Positions 1 to 8,355 of a stretch of 49,255 nucleotides of DNA are shown here, piece by piece. The notes under the pieces are model-generated. The model saw only the letters and a list, made by a program, of their open reading frames with translations. It made no database searches and had not been told where the DNA came from. Positions within the stretch are counted from its first letter, which is position 1, and every line of letters starts with the position of its first letter. The translations under genes and the position numbers were made by a program. This DNA is from Nitrosomonadales bacterium (GTDB lineage: Bacteria; Pseudomonadota; Gammaproteobacteria; Burkholderiales; Gallionellaceae), in the NCBI GenBank assembly GCA_016195965.1, contig JACPYR010000001.1:1-49255 (forward strand), written 5' to 3'.

Positions 1-140
1 GGACTTCACCACCATCACACAGCAGGAGATTAACCACGCGATGAAACGATTGAACAACAGACCGAGAAAACGGCTTGGATTTCTGACACCCGCTCAGGTA
101 TTCTTCAAGTCAGGTGTTGCACTTCAAAATTGAATCCGCG
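1..140 (+). mobile_element. IS30-family element, terminal fragment with the 3' end of its transposase
   Basis: Reading from base 2, an open frame runs to a TGA at 131-133 and gives the last 43 residues of an IS30-type transposase, including the LNNRPRKRLGF-TPAQVF signature typical of that family's C-terminus. The element end follows directly (CACTTCAAAATTGAATCCGCG, up to 140). Bases 2-140 are identical to the reverse complement of 49117-49255, so the window begins and ends inside two copies of the same element in opposite orientation. The upstream part of the transposase is outside the window. Confidence 0.9.
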
Positions 141-161
141 CCTCACATAGGAGTCCGAATC

Positions 162-395
162 ATGAATTTCACGGTTGAACAAATTGCCGAAGAGGCACTT
201 TCTCTTCCAAGCGAAGCACGGGCGCTGCTTGCCGACCGCCTGGTTGAGAGTCTTGATCCCTTGGAGGATGGCTATATTCGGCAGCTTTGGGCTGCCGAGG
301 CGCGTGCACGTCGAGATGACGTCAGGAGTGGTGCGATTAAAACCATTCCTGGACCGGAGGCCTTAGAGCGCGTGCGAAAGTCGGTAGAGAGATGA
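162..395 (+). CDS. Addiction-module antitoxin (Unstab_antitox/TIGR02574 type)
   Basis: A 77-residue acidic protein (MNFTVEQIAEEALSLPSEAR...) of the short 'putative addiction module component' family. These antitoxins neutralise a RelE/ParE toxin and usually repress their own operon. The ATG at 162 is preceded by AGGAG at 150-154; an upstream in-frame extension would run into the IS30 end and is not credible. The stop overlaps the toxin start (ATGA, 392-395), as in most type II pairs. The IS30 end stops only 21 bp before the start codon, so the native promoter has probably been displaced and the pair may be read from the IS. Confidence 0.85.
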   Translation: MNFTVEQIAEEALSLPSEARALLADRLVESLDPLEDGYIRQLWAAEARARRDDVRSGAIKTIPGPEALERVRKSVER

Positions 396-655
396 GATTT
401 GAGTTTCACCCTGATGCGCTTGACGAGTATGAGGATGCTGCTCGCTATTACACGGGATGTCAGGTTGGTTTGGAACTTCGTTTTATCGCGGCGGTTGAGC
501 ATGTCATCCAGCAGATTATTGAAGCGCCTGAACGCTGGCCTGTGCTTGAGGACGACATCCGCAGATGCTTGGCTCGCGTTTTTCCTTATGCGGTTCTCTA
601 CTCGCATGAAACTGATTATGTGCTGATTATCGCTGTAATGCATAGTCACCGCTAG
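392..655 (+). CDS. RelE/ParE-superfamily toxin
   Basis: An 87-residue basic protein starting MRFEFHPDALDEYEDAARYY, the usual opening of ParE/RelE toxins: a first beta strand followed by a helix with a conserved H/P-A-x-x-E pattern. The C-terminus carries the family's final strands (RVFPYAVLYSHE...VLIIAVMHSHR). Members either poison gyrase (ParE) or cleave mRNA (RelE); the sequence alone does not decide which. It overlaps the antitoxin gene by 4 bp, indicating translational coupling. The length is normal and the frame is intact. Confidence 0.87.
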   Translation: MRFEFHPDALDEYEDAARYYTGCQVGLELRFIAAVEHVIQQIIEAPERWPVLEDDIRRCLARVFPYAVLYSHETDYVLIIAVMHSHR

Positions 656-772
656 CCAGGATATTGGCACAATAGAATCGCACCCTCGGCTATTTAGCGT
701 TGTTCTTTAGTTCGGTTGCCGTGATTCTTTCCAGCATCCATAATTGAGTCTCGTTTCCAACCGGGGCCAGTC

Positions 773-2170
773 TTGAGCAATCAATCTCCCTTTCCTTCAG
801 TGGATCGCGTCCTCAATCTGAGTGCGATGCAGCCGCTGATTGCGCGCTTCGGGCGGACGCATACGGTCGCGACATTGCGCGCGGTGCTGGACGAGGCGCG
901 CGCGGGTTGGCGCAACGGCGCGGCTGGGCTGGGCGAGGATGAGGCGGTCGCGCGTTGCGCGCAGCGGCTGGAGGAAGGCGAGCAGCCTTCGTTGCGGCCT
1001 GTGTTCAATCTGACCGGCACGGTGCTGCACACCAATCTGGGGCGCGCGTTGTTTCCGGCTGAAGCCGCGCAGGCGGTAATGGATGTGCTGACGCAGCCTT
1101 GTAATCTGGAATTCGATCTCGACAATGGCAAGCGCGGCGACCGCGATACTCACGTGGAAGAACTGCTGTGCGAGTTGACCGGGGCCGAGGCCGCAACCGT
1201 GGTCAACAACAATGCGGCGGCGGTGTTGCTCGCGCTCAACGCGCTGGCCGCGCGCAAGGAGGTAATCGTGTCGCGCGGCGAGCTGGTCGAGATCGGCGGC
1301 GCGTTCCGGGTGCCCGACATCATGGCGCGCGCAGGTTGCCGTCTTGTTGAAGTGGGCACGACCAACCGCACCCATCTGCGCGACTTCGAGACGGCGATCT
1401 CGACTAAGACCGGACTGCTGCTCAAGGTGCATGCCAGCAACTATGCGATAGTCGGTTTCACTGCAGCCGTGGCGGAAAACGAGCTGGCAGAGCTCTCGCA
1501 TAGTCATGGCCTGCCGTTGATGATCGATCTGGGCAGCGGCACATTGGTCGATCTTGCACGCTGGGGTTTGCCCGCCGAGCCCACGCCGCAGCAGGCGCTG
1601 GCGGCGGGCGCGGATATTGTCACGTTCAGCGGCGACAAACTCCTGGGCGGGCCGCAGGCGGGCATCATTGTCGGGCGGCGCGAACTGATCGCGAAGATCA
1701 AGAAGAATCCGCTCAAGCGCGCGTTGCGCCTGGACAAGATGACGATCGCCGCACTCGAAGCCATCCTGCGGCTGTATCGCGATCCGGATCGACTGGCCGA
1801 GCGCTTGCCAACATTGCGATTGTTGACGCGCCCCGCAGACGCAATCAAGGAGGTTGCCGCAAGATTGTCACTGCCGTTGCAAAATAAATTATCAGGGCAT
1901 TACAGCGTAGAGCTGTGCGCCTGCTCCAGCCAGATCGGCAGCGGCTCGTTGCCGGTCGAGCGCCTGGATAGTGGCGGCATCGCGATCCGCCCGACCAGAC
2001 AAGGGCGCGGTGAAGGAACGGCGCTGGAGAAACTCTCTGCCGCATTCCGTGCACTGCCGGTGCCGGTGATAGGCCGCATCGAGGAAGGTGCGCTGATATT
2101 CGACCTGCGCTGCCTGGAAGACGAGGCCGGATTCATCCATCAACTTGTATCGCTGAACGTCGCGCCGTGA
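773..2170 (+). CDS. selA: L-seryl-tRNA(Sec) selenium transferase
   Basis: SelA is a PLP enzyme that converts Ser-tRNA(Sec) to Sec-tRNA(Sec) using selenophosphate. The 465-residue product has the N-terminal segment SVDRVLN, the family block [18 protein letters not shown] (about residues 78-95), and the PLP-lysine region [18 protein letters not shown] (about residues 284-301). Length matches the family (about 463). The start is a TTG at 773 with a poor ribosome site; it places the first conserved motif about where it lies in characterised SelA proteins. The gene overlaps selB by 4 bp (GTGA). No selD and no selenoprotein gene lie in the window. Confidence 0.96.
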   Translation: MSNQSPFPSVDRVLNLSAMQPLIARFGRTHTVATLRAVLDEARAGWRNGAAGLGEDEAVARCAQRLEEGEQPSLRPVFNLTGTVLHTNLGRALFPAEAAQAVMDVLTQPCNLEFDLDNGKRGDRDTHVEELLCELTGAEAATVVNNNAAAVLLALNALAARKEVIVSRGELVEIGGAFRVPDIMARAGCRLVEVGTTNRTHLRDFETAISTKTGLLLKVHASNYAIVGFTAAVAENELAELSHSHGLPLMIDLGSGTLVDLARWGLPAEPTPQQALAAGADIVTFSGDKLLGGPQAGIIVGRRELIAKIKKNPLKRALRLDKMTIAALEAILRLYRDPDRLAERLPTLRLLTRPADAIKEVAARLSLPLQNKLSGHYSVELCACSSQIGSGSLPVERLDSGGIAIRPTRQGRGEGTALEKLSAAFRALPVPVIGRIEEGALIFDLRCLEDEAGFIHQLVSLNVAP

Positions 2171-4044
2171 TCGTCGGCACCGCAGGACACATCGACCACG
2201 GCAAGACCACTCTGGTGAAGGCGCTCACCGGCGTCGATACCGACCGCCTCAAGGAGGAGCAGGAGCGCGGCATCACGCTCGATCTCGGCTACGCTTATAC
2301 GCCGTTGCGCAACGGAGAGGTGCTGGGATTCATCGACGTGCCGGGGCACGAGAAGCTGGTGCACAACATGCTGGCCGGTGCGACCGGCATCGATTTCGTG
2401 CTGCTGGTGGTCGCCGCCGACGATGGCCCTATGCCGCAGACCCGCGAACATCTTGCGATTCTAAATTTGCTCGGACTGTCGCGAGGCGCAGTGGCTCTGA
2501 CCAAGGTCGATCGTGTGCCGGAAGAACGAGTGGCGCAAGTGCATTCCGAAATCACCTCGCTGTTGATGGGAACCCCGCTCGAAGGCAGCCCGATCTTTCC
2601 GCTCTCAGCGGTGAACGGCGCAGGGGTGGATGCGCTGCGTGGCTATCTCGACGAAGCTGCGCTGGCGATGCCGCCGCACGCCGCGACGGGTAATTTCCGG
2701 CTCGCGGTGGATCGCTGTTTCACCTTGAGCGGCACCGGTACGGTGGTCACCGGCACGGTGTTTTCCGGCACGGTGCAGGTGGGCGATCAACTGTTGCTAT
2801 CCCCTGCCAATATCCAAGTGCGGGTGCGCGGCATACACGCGCAGAATCGCCAGTCCGAAACCGGCATGACGGGTCAGCGCTGTGCGCTCAATCTGGCGGG
2901 GACGGATTTTAGTAAAGATTATGTGCGGCGCGGCGACTGGATACTGGCCGAGCACGCGCACGGACCAACGCAGCGGCTGGATGTACGCTTGCATCTGCTG
3001 GCGGGCGCGGACAAACCGTTGCGTCACTGGTCGCCGCTGCATTTCCATCTCGGCGCAGTCGATGTCATGGCGCGTGTGGTGTTGCTGGAACATGATGTGC
3101 TCGAACCGGGAGCAAGCGGCTTGGCGCAGGTCGTGCTCGACCGGCCTATCGGCGCGCTGCACGGCGACCGCTTCATCATCCGCGATCAGTCCGCCAGCCG
3201 TACCCTGGGCGGGGGCAGAGTGCTCGATCCCTTTCCGCCTGAGCGCAAACGCCGCACAGCAGAAAGATTGGCCTTGCTTGCCGCACTCGAACAGCCTGCG
3301 GCACGCGCGGTTTTGCAGGGAATGTTGGAAGCCACACCCAACGGAATCGATCTGCATCGTTTTACGTTGTGCTGCAATCTCACGCCGGATGAGTTTGCTG
3401 CGCTGCGCCGCGAAGTGATGCTGGCCGAAGTTGAGAGTACCGCTTTTCCGATACAGGCATGGGAAGCTTTGCAACAGGCAGTGCTCGCGCAACTGGCGGA
3501 GGTGCACAGGCTGTCACCTGAAATACTGGGGCCGGATGTGGGCAGATTGCGCCGCCTGGCTGCACCGCGATTATCGCGCGCTGTCTTTGCCAACCTGCTC
3601 GGACGATTGCGGGATGAGGGGCGCATCGCGCAGAAGGGCCCTTGGTGGCACTTGCCTGAACACCGCATCACGCTTTCTTCCAGAGACCAGCTCATCTGGG
3701 ATAAGGTGAAACCGCTGTTGCAGGATCAGCCGTTCCAGCCGCCCAGGGTGCGAGATCTGGCCAACACATTTAAGGTGGAAGAAGATCGCATGCGTAGCTT
3801 GATGCAGCAACTGGCGGCGATGGGCGAGATATACCGCGTGGCGCACGACCATTATTTCATCGCGCCAGCGGTCGAGCAGCTGGCCGAGATAGTCCGCGGA
3901 ATCGCAGCGGAGCACGGCAGTGTAACGGCGGCTTCGTTTCGCGACCGCATCGGCACCGGGCGCAAGCTGGCCATCCAGATACTGGAGTTCTTCGATGCCA
4001 GCGCCGTGACGCGGCGTGCGGGAGATGCGCATTACCTGCGCTGA
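2167..4044 (+). CDS. selB: Selenocysteine-specific translation elongation factor
   Basis: SelB delivers Sec-tRNA(Sec) to UGA codons marked by a SECIS hairpin. The 625-residue protein starts at GTG (2167), four bases inside selA. It has GTPase motifs G1 ([12 protein letters not shown]), G3 (DVPGHE) and G4 (TKVD), EF-Tu-like beta-barrel domains, and a long C-terminal region of winged-helix domains that binds the SECIS. The last 36 codons and the stop lie in a 127-bp segment (3936-4062) that recurs at 11814-11940 beside selC. The gene itself is intact, so the selAB operon should be functional with the selC tRNA 8 kb downstream. Confidence 0.96.
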   Translation: MIVGTAGHIDHGKTTLVKALTGVDTDRLKEEQERGITLDLGYAYTPLRNGEVLGFIDVPGHEKLVHNMLAGATGIDFVLLVVAADDGPMPQTREHLAILNLLGLSRGAVALTKVDRVPEERVAQVHSEITSLLMGTPLEGSPIFPLSAVNGAGVDALRGYLDEAALAMPPHAATGNFRLAVDRCFTLSGTGTVVTGTVFSGTVQVGDQLLLSPANIQVRVRGIHAQNRQSETGMTGQRCALNLAGTDFSKDYVRRGDWILAEHAHGPTQRLDVRLHLLAGADKPLRHWSPLHFHLGAVDVMARVVLLEHDVLEPGASGLAQVVLDRPIGALHGDRFIIRDQSASRTLGGGRVLDPFPPERKRRTAERLALLAALEQPAARAVLQGMLEATPNGIDLHRFTLCCNLTPDEFAALRREVMLAEVESTAFPIQAWEALQQAVLAQLAEVHRLSPEILGPDVGRLRRLAAPRLSRAVFANLLGRLRDEGRIAQKGPWWHLPEHRITLSSRDQLIWDKVKPLLQDQPFQPPRVRDLANTFKVEEDRMRSLMQQLAAMGEIYRVAHDHYFIAPAVEQLAEIVRGIAAEHGSVTAASFRDRIGTGRKLAIQILEFFDASAVTRRAGDAHYLR

Positions 4045-4062
4045 AGAGTTTCGGGTAGTATT
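3936..4062 (+). repeat. 127-bp direct repeat, left copy (selB 3' end plus 18 bp)
   Basis: Bases 3936-4062 match 11814-11940 at 126 of 127 positions; the only difference is G3966 versus A11844. The repeat covers the last codons of selB, its TGA stop and 18 bp of downstream DNA ending GGGTAGTATT. The two copies bracket 7.75 kb of accessory DNA. This is the arrangement left when an element integrates into the 3' end of a gene and restores the reading frame at one junction. Confidence 0.93.
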
Positions 4063-4108
4063 TTGTGCGCTGCCGCTTGATTGATTTAAGGAAGCGCCGA
4101 TTAAGTCC

Positions 4109-4143
4109 TCCGTTCGTGGTGAGCTTGTCGAACCATGAATGGA
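4109..4143 (+). repeat. Dispersed TTCGTGGTGAGC/TTGTCGAACC palindromic repeat
   Basis: An imperfect inverted repeat with the outer arms TCCGTTCGTGGT and ACCATGAATGGA around the core GAGCTTGTCGA. Related cores (CCTGAGCCTGTCGAAGG, CCTGAGTATGTCGAAGG) occur at 29664-29682 and 47840-47857. This motif type is scattered through many proteobacterial genomes in intergenic DNA. Confidence 0.7.
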
Positions 4144-4306
4144 GGTCGATTTATATTCAACGTGTCAAACTGAAGCTGTCTGGCTGGAGCCTCGCTCGTT
4201 GCGTGATGACATTGCGACGAGCGGTCAAAGGCAGCCTCGTGGCTGATGCGAAATCCTCGGGTAAAAGCAAACGGCAGCAGAGCTTGTATACCCAAACACC
4301 CGGAAA

Positions 4307-4356
4307 AACGTCACGACCTGTCGTTCGGCATGTTTAAAATGCATTCACTTCGTAAT
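4307..4356 (+). promoter_or_regulatory. Putative WYL operator and promoter of the regulator gene
   Basis: Inverted repeat AACGTCA-CGACC-TGTCGTT (4307-4325), nine bases, then TAAAAT (4335-4340) as a -10-like box, then GCATTCACTTcGTAAT (4341-4356). The same architecture with the same spacing occurs at 7720-7769. The operator overlies the place where a -35 box would be, so binding could block or replace -35 recognition. The leader to the ATG at 4441 is about 100 nt. Confidence 0.6.
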
Positions 4357-4440
4357 AATGGCCGGATCGGAAATGATGTGCATTACAATGCTTGCAGATA
4401 ATTTGATAAATCAAAAACAAAAAATAAGGGACTCACACCA

Positions 4441-5337
4441 ATGAGTGCAGGGGTACATGACACGCTGGTTTATCGTTTGTCGATGATGCTGGTGAAGTTC
4501 AATCAGGGTGAGAAACTCGATCCTCAAGATTTGGCCGATGAGTTTGGGGTAAATGTCCGTACCATTCAGCGCGACCTGAACGAGCGGTTCGCCTATTTGC
4601 CGTTGCAGAGAACCGGCACCAGATACCACCTCGATCCGGCTTTCCTGGGAAAACTGAACACGCGTGACATTGAGCGCTTTGCCAGTCTGGCCGGTGTACG
4701 CGGGCTGTTCCCTTCTCTGTCAGATGAATTCATGCGCGACATCTTCGATTCACGCATTCAATCGGCGCTGCTGGTGAAGGGGCACGATTACGAGAGCTTG
4801 GCAGGTAAGGAGCAGATGTTCCGGCAACTGGAGCAGGCCATCATTGCTCGTCGCCATGTTGCGTTGGATTACAACAAGACTGACGGCATCAAGCATTATG
4901 AACCAATCACTCCCTTCAAGCTGATGAACCACAAGGGTATCTGGTATCTTGCGGCACGCGATAGCGACAAGCTGAAAACTTATTCCTTTGCAAAAATAGA
5001 ATCGCTGCGCTTGCTCGATACCCAATTCGAGCCCGATCCCTCTATCGACAAGACGCTAGCCGAAGAGGACGGAATCTGGATGGGAGAAGAGAAGAAGGAA
5101 ATCGTGCTGAAGGTTGCCCGCGAAGTGGCGGGATATTTCAAACGCCGCAAGCTGATCGCGAACCAGGTGATTGAAAAGGAACTGGAGGATGGCGGCCTTA
5201 TCCTGTCCGCCAAAGTGGGACACATCAATCAGGTGCTGCCGATTGTTCGCTACTGGATACCGCACATACGCATCATTAGCCCGGAGGGGTTGCAGGATGA
5301 GCTGGAGTCCGAAATTCTTGGATATATCCAGTTATAG
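4441..5337 (+). CDS. HTH-WYL family transcriptional regulator
   Basis: A 298-residue regulator. The N-terminal winged HTH (about 8-60) has the segment LADEFGVNVRTIQRDLNE. The WYL domain (about 125-205) contains HVALDYNK, a KGIWYLAARD segment carrying the W-Y-L signature, and the SFAKIESLRLL stretch. A WCX-like C-terminal domain follows (about 220-298), with IRYW-like and SPEGLQDELESEI motifs. Family members sense nucleotide-type or DNA-damage-linked ligands and often control phage-defence operons; that is family knowledge. An inverted repeat in its own promoter has a twin at 7720, suggesting autoregulation plus control of a second operon. The next gene starts 14 bp after its stop, implying co-transcription. 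Confidence 0.9.
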   Translation: MSAGVHDTLVYRLSMMLVKFNQGEKLDPQDLADEFGVNVRTIQRDLNERFAYLPLQRTGTRYHLDPAFLGKLNTRDIERFASLAGVRGLFPSLSDEFMRDIFDSRIQSALLVKGHDYESLAGKEQMFRQLEQAIIARRHVALDYNKTDGIKHYEPITPFKLMNHKGIWYLAARDSDKLKTYSFAKIESLRLLDTQFEPDPSIDKTLAEEDGIWMGEEKKEIVLKVAREVAGYFKRRKLIANQVIEKELEDGGLILSAKVGHINQVLPIVRYWIPHIRIISPEGLQDELESEILGYIQL

Positions 5338-5351
5338 ATTAGGAGGCGTAG

Positions 5352-6467
5352 ATGGAAGACACGAAGAATACAGTAATCAGGTTTCTGGTTGCTTTTGCAA
5401 GTCTGATATTGCTTTATCTGCTTGTGGTGTTTGTAGCTGGTGTTGTTCAACTGGCCGAAGCTGCAGATCGAATTTATCATGGGCTTGGCCAACCAGTCTT
5501 TCTGGGGCTAATGTCACTCTTTGTCGCTTTTGTTGCATCTCCTTTATACATCTATTTCAGATTTCCGCGAGCGCTCGTTCCTCCGACGGAAGCATCTGGC
5601 CCTGAGTTTGACAAATATATGTATCAACTGAGGGCGCAACTAAAGAAAAATCCTAGGCTGGCTGGCGTTCCCCTAGCGAGTGATGAAGACGTTAAATCTG
5701 CTCTAAATAAGCTTTCTAAGGAGGCTGAGGCTGTAATCATAAGTGCAGCGAAAAACGTTTTTATTGGGACGTCCATCTCGCAAAATGGTCGGCTCGATGG
5801 ACTGATCACTCTTGCAACCCAAGGAAAAATGGTTTGGAAAGTAGCTTGTATATATAGCCAGCGGCCATCTCCGAAACAAATGCTATACCTGTATTCAAAT
5901 GTCGCAACAAATGCATTTTTGGCAGAGTCAATTGACGATATCGACTTATCTGAAGTAACTGGTCCGATACTGAGCTCTGTTGGTATAGGCGTGTTGGCTT
6001 CAGTTCCTGGCGCATCTGTAATCATGAACAGTATTGCAAGCGGAGCTTCTAACGCATTTCTCACATTAAGAGTTGGTTGTATAGCCAATCAATATTGTGA
6101 ATCCATTACAAAACCAAATCGTTCTGTCGTAAGACGAATAGCAACGCTAACGGCAGCCTCACTGGTTACAAATATCGTGAAAGAAAATTCTGTTCAGCTT
6201 CTCGCTTCGGTGTGGAATGTAGTTGCTAAAACTTCAGGAAATGCGGTTGATGCTGTAAAGAGTACCGCCGGAAGGGTTGCGGATTCCGTTTCTGAAAGTG
6301 TTAACACCGCCGGAGCGTCAATTAGGACAGCTGTTGATTGCACCAAAGATGCGGCAGGGAAAGTGACTTGTGTGGTTTCGCAAAGGGTTGAGTCTGCTGG
6401 GAGCTCTATCAGCACATTACTTGATAGCGCAAAAATAATGGTTGGTGTCGCTTCTAAAGATAAGTGA
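5352..6467 (+). CDS. DUF697-like membrane protein
   Basis: A 371-residue protein with GGAGG eight bases before the ATG, 14 bp after the WYL regulator. Two N-terminal membrane segments are visible (about 10-33 and 48-71). The middle resembles the DUF697 family, with VGIGVLASVPGASVIMNSI and NAFLTLRVGCIANQYC (about residues 216-260), a stretch typical of membrane-associated DUF697 proteins. The C-terminal 90 residues are a low-complexity amphipathic region (AVDAVKSTAGRVADSVSESV...). Function is unknown; DUF697 proteins are often tied to envelope stress or GTPase partners. Base composition is AT-richer than in the flanking sel genes. Confidence 0.75.
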   Translation: MEDTKNTVIRFLVAFASLILLYLLVVFVAGVVQLAEAADRIYHGLGQPVFLGLMSLFVAFVASPLYIYFRFPRALVPPTEASGPEFDKYMYQLRAQLKKNPRLAGVPLASDEDVKSALNKLSKEAEAVIISAAKNVFIGTSISQNGRLDGLITLATQGKMVWKVACIYSQRPSPKQMLYLYSNVATNAFLAESIDDIDLSEVTGPILSSVGIGVLASVPGASVIMNSIASGASNAFLTLRVGCIANQYCESITKPNRSVVRRIATLTAASLVTNIVKENSVQLLASVWNVVAKTSGNAVDAVKSTAGRVADSVSESVNTAGASIRTAVDCTKDAAGKVTCVVSQRVESAGSSISTLLDSAKIMVGVASKDK

Positions 6468-6669
6468 GCCAATACGGAAATGGTAGTTTGACGAGCACTT
6501 GATGTTACCAAGTGCTACTTAGAGATTGAATTAGTACTGATGATGTTGCATCGACAGGTTGATCCTGCCACCCCCTGTCTCAGGACGATTTTCTTGGTTT
6601 CGAAAATAAAAAATTATCATCAGAATCTAATGTTTTATTCGCGATACTGTTGTTACTACGGAGGTGAAA

Positions 6670-7494
6670 GTGACACACACTACATTCATAAAAATTGTTG
6701 GCTGGTCTCAACTTCTGTTGAGCGCATTGTTGGCGGCTTCAATCATCTGGGTCTATTCAACTTATCAATCATCATTCGGTTACTTGGCTCAGTCGATTTA
6801 TTCAACGGTTCTCACGACATCTGATGTAATTATCCAAATTTCTGACAGCATTAAAAGTCGTGAAAAATTGGCAGATGAGGTTGGTAGCACACTGAACTCA
6901 CTGCGGGATACAGTCTCAGCATTACAGAAGCTGGCAAAATCCCATGGAGAAATCTTGCCTCAGTATGCAAAAAATCTTAATGATGCATCATCTGTATCCT
7001 CAGATCTTTCCTTGAAGATTGGGGAAATGAGCGATGCACTTATGTTTAAAGTGCCAACCAGTGTTTATTGGGATCACATGAAGCCTGTCTTGGTCTGGAC
7101 TGCGCCACTTGGTAGTCAAGCACAAGCTTTTAAGTCTCATGCTCAGCAAATAAAAGGGATGAGCGACAGCCTGAAGGCCACATCAGGATATCTTAGTAAC
7201 GATGCGGCGCAGGTGAATAGTGCATTTATGGCGAGTTGTGATCACGTGATTCGGCTATTGGATGAAACCGCGAGTTCTGTAGTGCGCTTAAAGGATCAAG
7301 ATATACCGGGCGCAGTAGCAAAACTTGAGGCTGCATCCAGTAATTTTAGGGAGATTAGCGGGAAGGTCAATGATGCAGGTAATTTTGCACTAGGTTTGCT
7401 ATGTCTCGGCTTGATTATGGCTACCTTATGTGCGTTCCAGAGTGTTGGAATGATTTTAATGGCGAGGCAGCAATCACAGTTACTCGCTGGGTAG
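6670..7494 (+). CDS. Two-TM membrane protein with a long helical periplasmic region
   Basis: A 274-residue protein of unknown function. I chose the GTG at 6670 because GGAGG at 6660-6664 lies five bases before it; a GTG at 6664 would overlap that site. One membrane helix lies near the N-terminus (about 8-28, LLLSALLAASIIWVY) and another near the C-terminus (about 238-262, FALGLLCLGLIMATL). Between them is a mostly helical, Ser/Asp/Lys-rich region resembling the sensor part of chemoreceptors or kinases, but no HAMP or signalling domain follows. It could be a membrane scaffold or sensor. Codon use is AT-rich like the neighbour upstream. Confidence 0.7.
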   Translation: MTHTTFIKIVGWSQLLLSALLAASIIWVYSTYQSSFGYLAQSIYSTVLTTSDVIIQISDSIKSREKLADEVGSTLNSLRDTVSALQKLAKSHGEILPQYAKNLNDASSVSSDLSLKIGEMSDALMFKVPTSVYWDHMKPVLVWTAPLGSQAQAFKSHAQQIKGMSDSLKATSGYLSNDAAQVNSAFMASCDHVIRLLDETASSVVRLKDQDIPGAVAKLEAASSNFREISGKVNDAGNFALGLLCLGLIMATLCAFQSVGMILMARQQSQLLAG

Positions 7495-7799
7495 GGGTGT
7501 TCATTGCGGATAAGCTGTCGATCACAATTTAATAGATATCTCCAAGCGGCTGGCAGCCAAGATACTGTTTTTAATTATATAAGAAACTGACTTTGTTCTT
7601 ATACCAGTCAGACTGGTACTGCTCTGGCTCACTAGCCATATTCCTGCTCTGATCTTTTAATTTGCAACTGCTCTGGTTGCTATTCCCTGAATATTCCGGC
7701 TTGTCGAAATAATTCATAAAACGACACGCCCTGTCGTTGCCCCCTTCTATGATGCATTCACTTGGTAATTTCTGCCAAGCAACATAGGAGGGTAATCAA
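7495..7799. other. Intergenic region holding the second WYL-type promoter
   Basis: 305 bp with no coding potential that I can support. Apart from the operator and promoter block at 7720-7769 and the ribosome site GGAGGG at 7788-7793, I see only AT-rich sequence with short degenerate CTGGT repeats around 7600-7680. Confidence 0.6.
7720..7769 (+). promoter_or_regulatory. Putative WYL operator and promoter of the second operon
   Basis: A perfect 7-bp inverted repeat, AACGACA-CGCCC-TGTCGTT (7720-7738), nine bases, then TATGAT (7748-7753) as a -10 box, then GCATTCACTTgGTAAT (7754-7769). Operator, spacing and downstream block match those in front of the WYL regulator (4307-4356). This is the strongest evidence in the cassette that the regulator has two targets. 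Confidence 0.65.
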
Positions 7800-7979
7800 A
7801 TGATTTGGATCGCGATGCTGGCAACCTCGTTTGTGTTCATCAAACTCGGGATGCTCTTGGTATTGGTCAAAGTGCTCACACTCGGGGTGATGGGAGCCGC
7901 CCTCGTCATTGCCGGGCTGGTGGGGGCGATTATCTGGCGCAAGGTTTTATCCAAAAATCGAGCAGGCAATGCTCCTTAA
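7800..7979 (+). CDS. Small 59-residue membrane protein
   Basis: An ATG at 7800 with GGAGGG seven bases upstream opens a 59-codon frame. The protein is almost entirely hydrophobic: a first helix (about 2-14), a second spanning about 18-46 and ending VGAIIWRKVL, then a short basic tail. It is the first gene after the second WYL-type promoter. It could be a holin-like, toxin-like or regulatory membrane peptide; nothing in the sequence decides. It is conserved enough in codon bias and signals to be called a gene. Confidence 0.7.
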   Translation: MIWIAMLATSFVFIKLGMLLVLVKVLTLGVMGAALVIAGLVGAIIWRKVLSKNRAGNAP

Positions 7980-8058
7980 CCTGAACGGCTCTCTCAACAT
8001 GCGCGCAAGAGATGGGCAGGTCGAAGCCCATCCTCCTCATCCTCGTCTCCGAAACGGA

Positions 8059-8355
8059 ATGAAAAAATCGGCAACATTTTTGTTACCTGCCCTTGCGTCT
8101 TTTCATGCTGCGTTAGCTGATGAGAGTGTGGCGATCAGAGAAGGAAGTGTTTTTATCACCGTGAGGACTGACGGGCAACGCGACTGGCGAGCAAACCATT
8201 ATCGTGTTGAAAATGGGCAGATCGTGACAATTCGAGCGGATGGCCAGCGTGATTGGAACGCCAATGTGTATCGCATCGAGGGTGGTCAACTCGCCCCTGT
8301 CAGCCCGCAAGGGAAACGCGATTGGAACGCACCGGCAATATCGCTGAAAAAATAA
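8059..8355 (+). CDS. Secreted protein with three DGQRDW-type repeats
   Basis: A 98-residue protein. The likely start is the ATG at 8059, which gives a clean signal peptide (MKKSATFLLPALASFHAALA, cleavage near residue 20). The mature part is three tandem units of about 26 residues, each with D/P-G/Q-x-RDW followed by N-A-N-x-YR-I/V-E-x-GQ: TDGQRDWRANHYRVENGQ, ADGQRDWNANVYRIEGGQ and a final truncated PQGKRDWNAP. The ribosome site is weak. The stop overlaps the next gene's start (TAATG). No function known. Confidence 0.7.
   Translation: MKKSATFLLPALASFHAALADESVAIREGSVFITVRTDGQRDWRANHYRVENGQIVTIRADGQRDWNANVYRIEGGQLAPVSPQGKRDWNAPAISLKK

Larger units (their letters stand above)
4063..4440. other. 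Non-coding left edge of the cassette: dispersed repeat and regulator promoter
   Basis: No credible gene is present. The stretch holds a copy of the dispersed palindromic repeat TCCGTTCGTGGTGAGC...ACCATGAATGGA (4109-4143), then a WYL operator candidate (4307-4325) and a -10-like box (4335-4340), and ends in an A-rich leader with AAGGGA before the regulator start. The open frame from 4065 is only the repeat's well-known pseudo-peptide (FVVSLSNHE). Confidence 0.6.

Noticed and set aside
797-1507. 236-residue minus-strand frame inside selA
   Set aside because: Shadow of selA; no start signals and unnatural Arg/His/Gln content.
4065-4337. 90-residue open frame in the left edge of the cassette
   Set aside because: It reads through a dispersed palindromic repeat (pseudo-peptide FVVSLSNHE) and the operator region and has no ribosome site.
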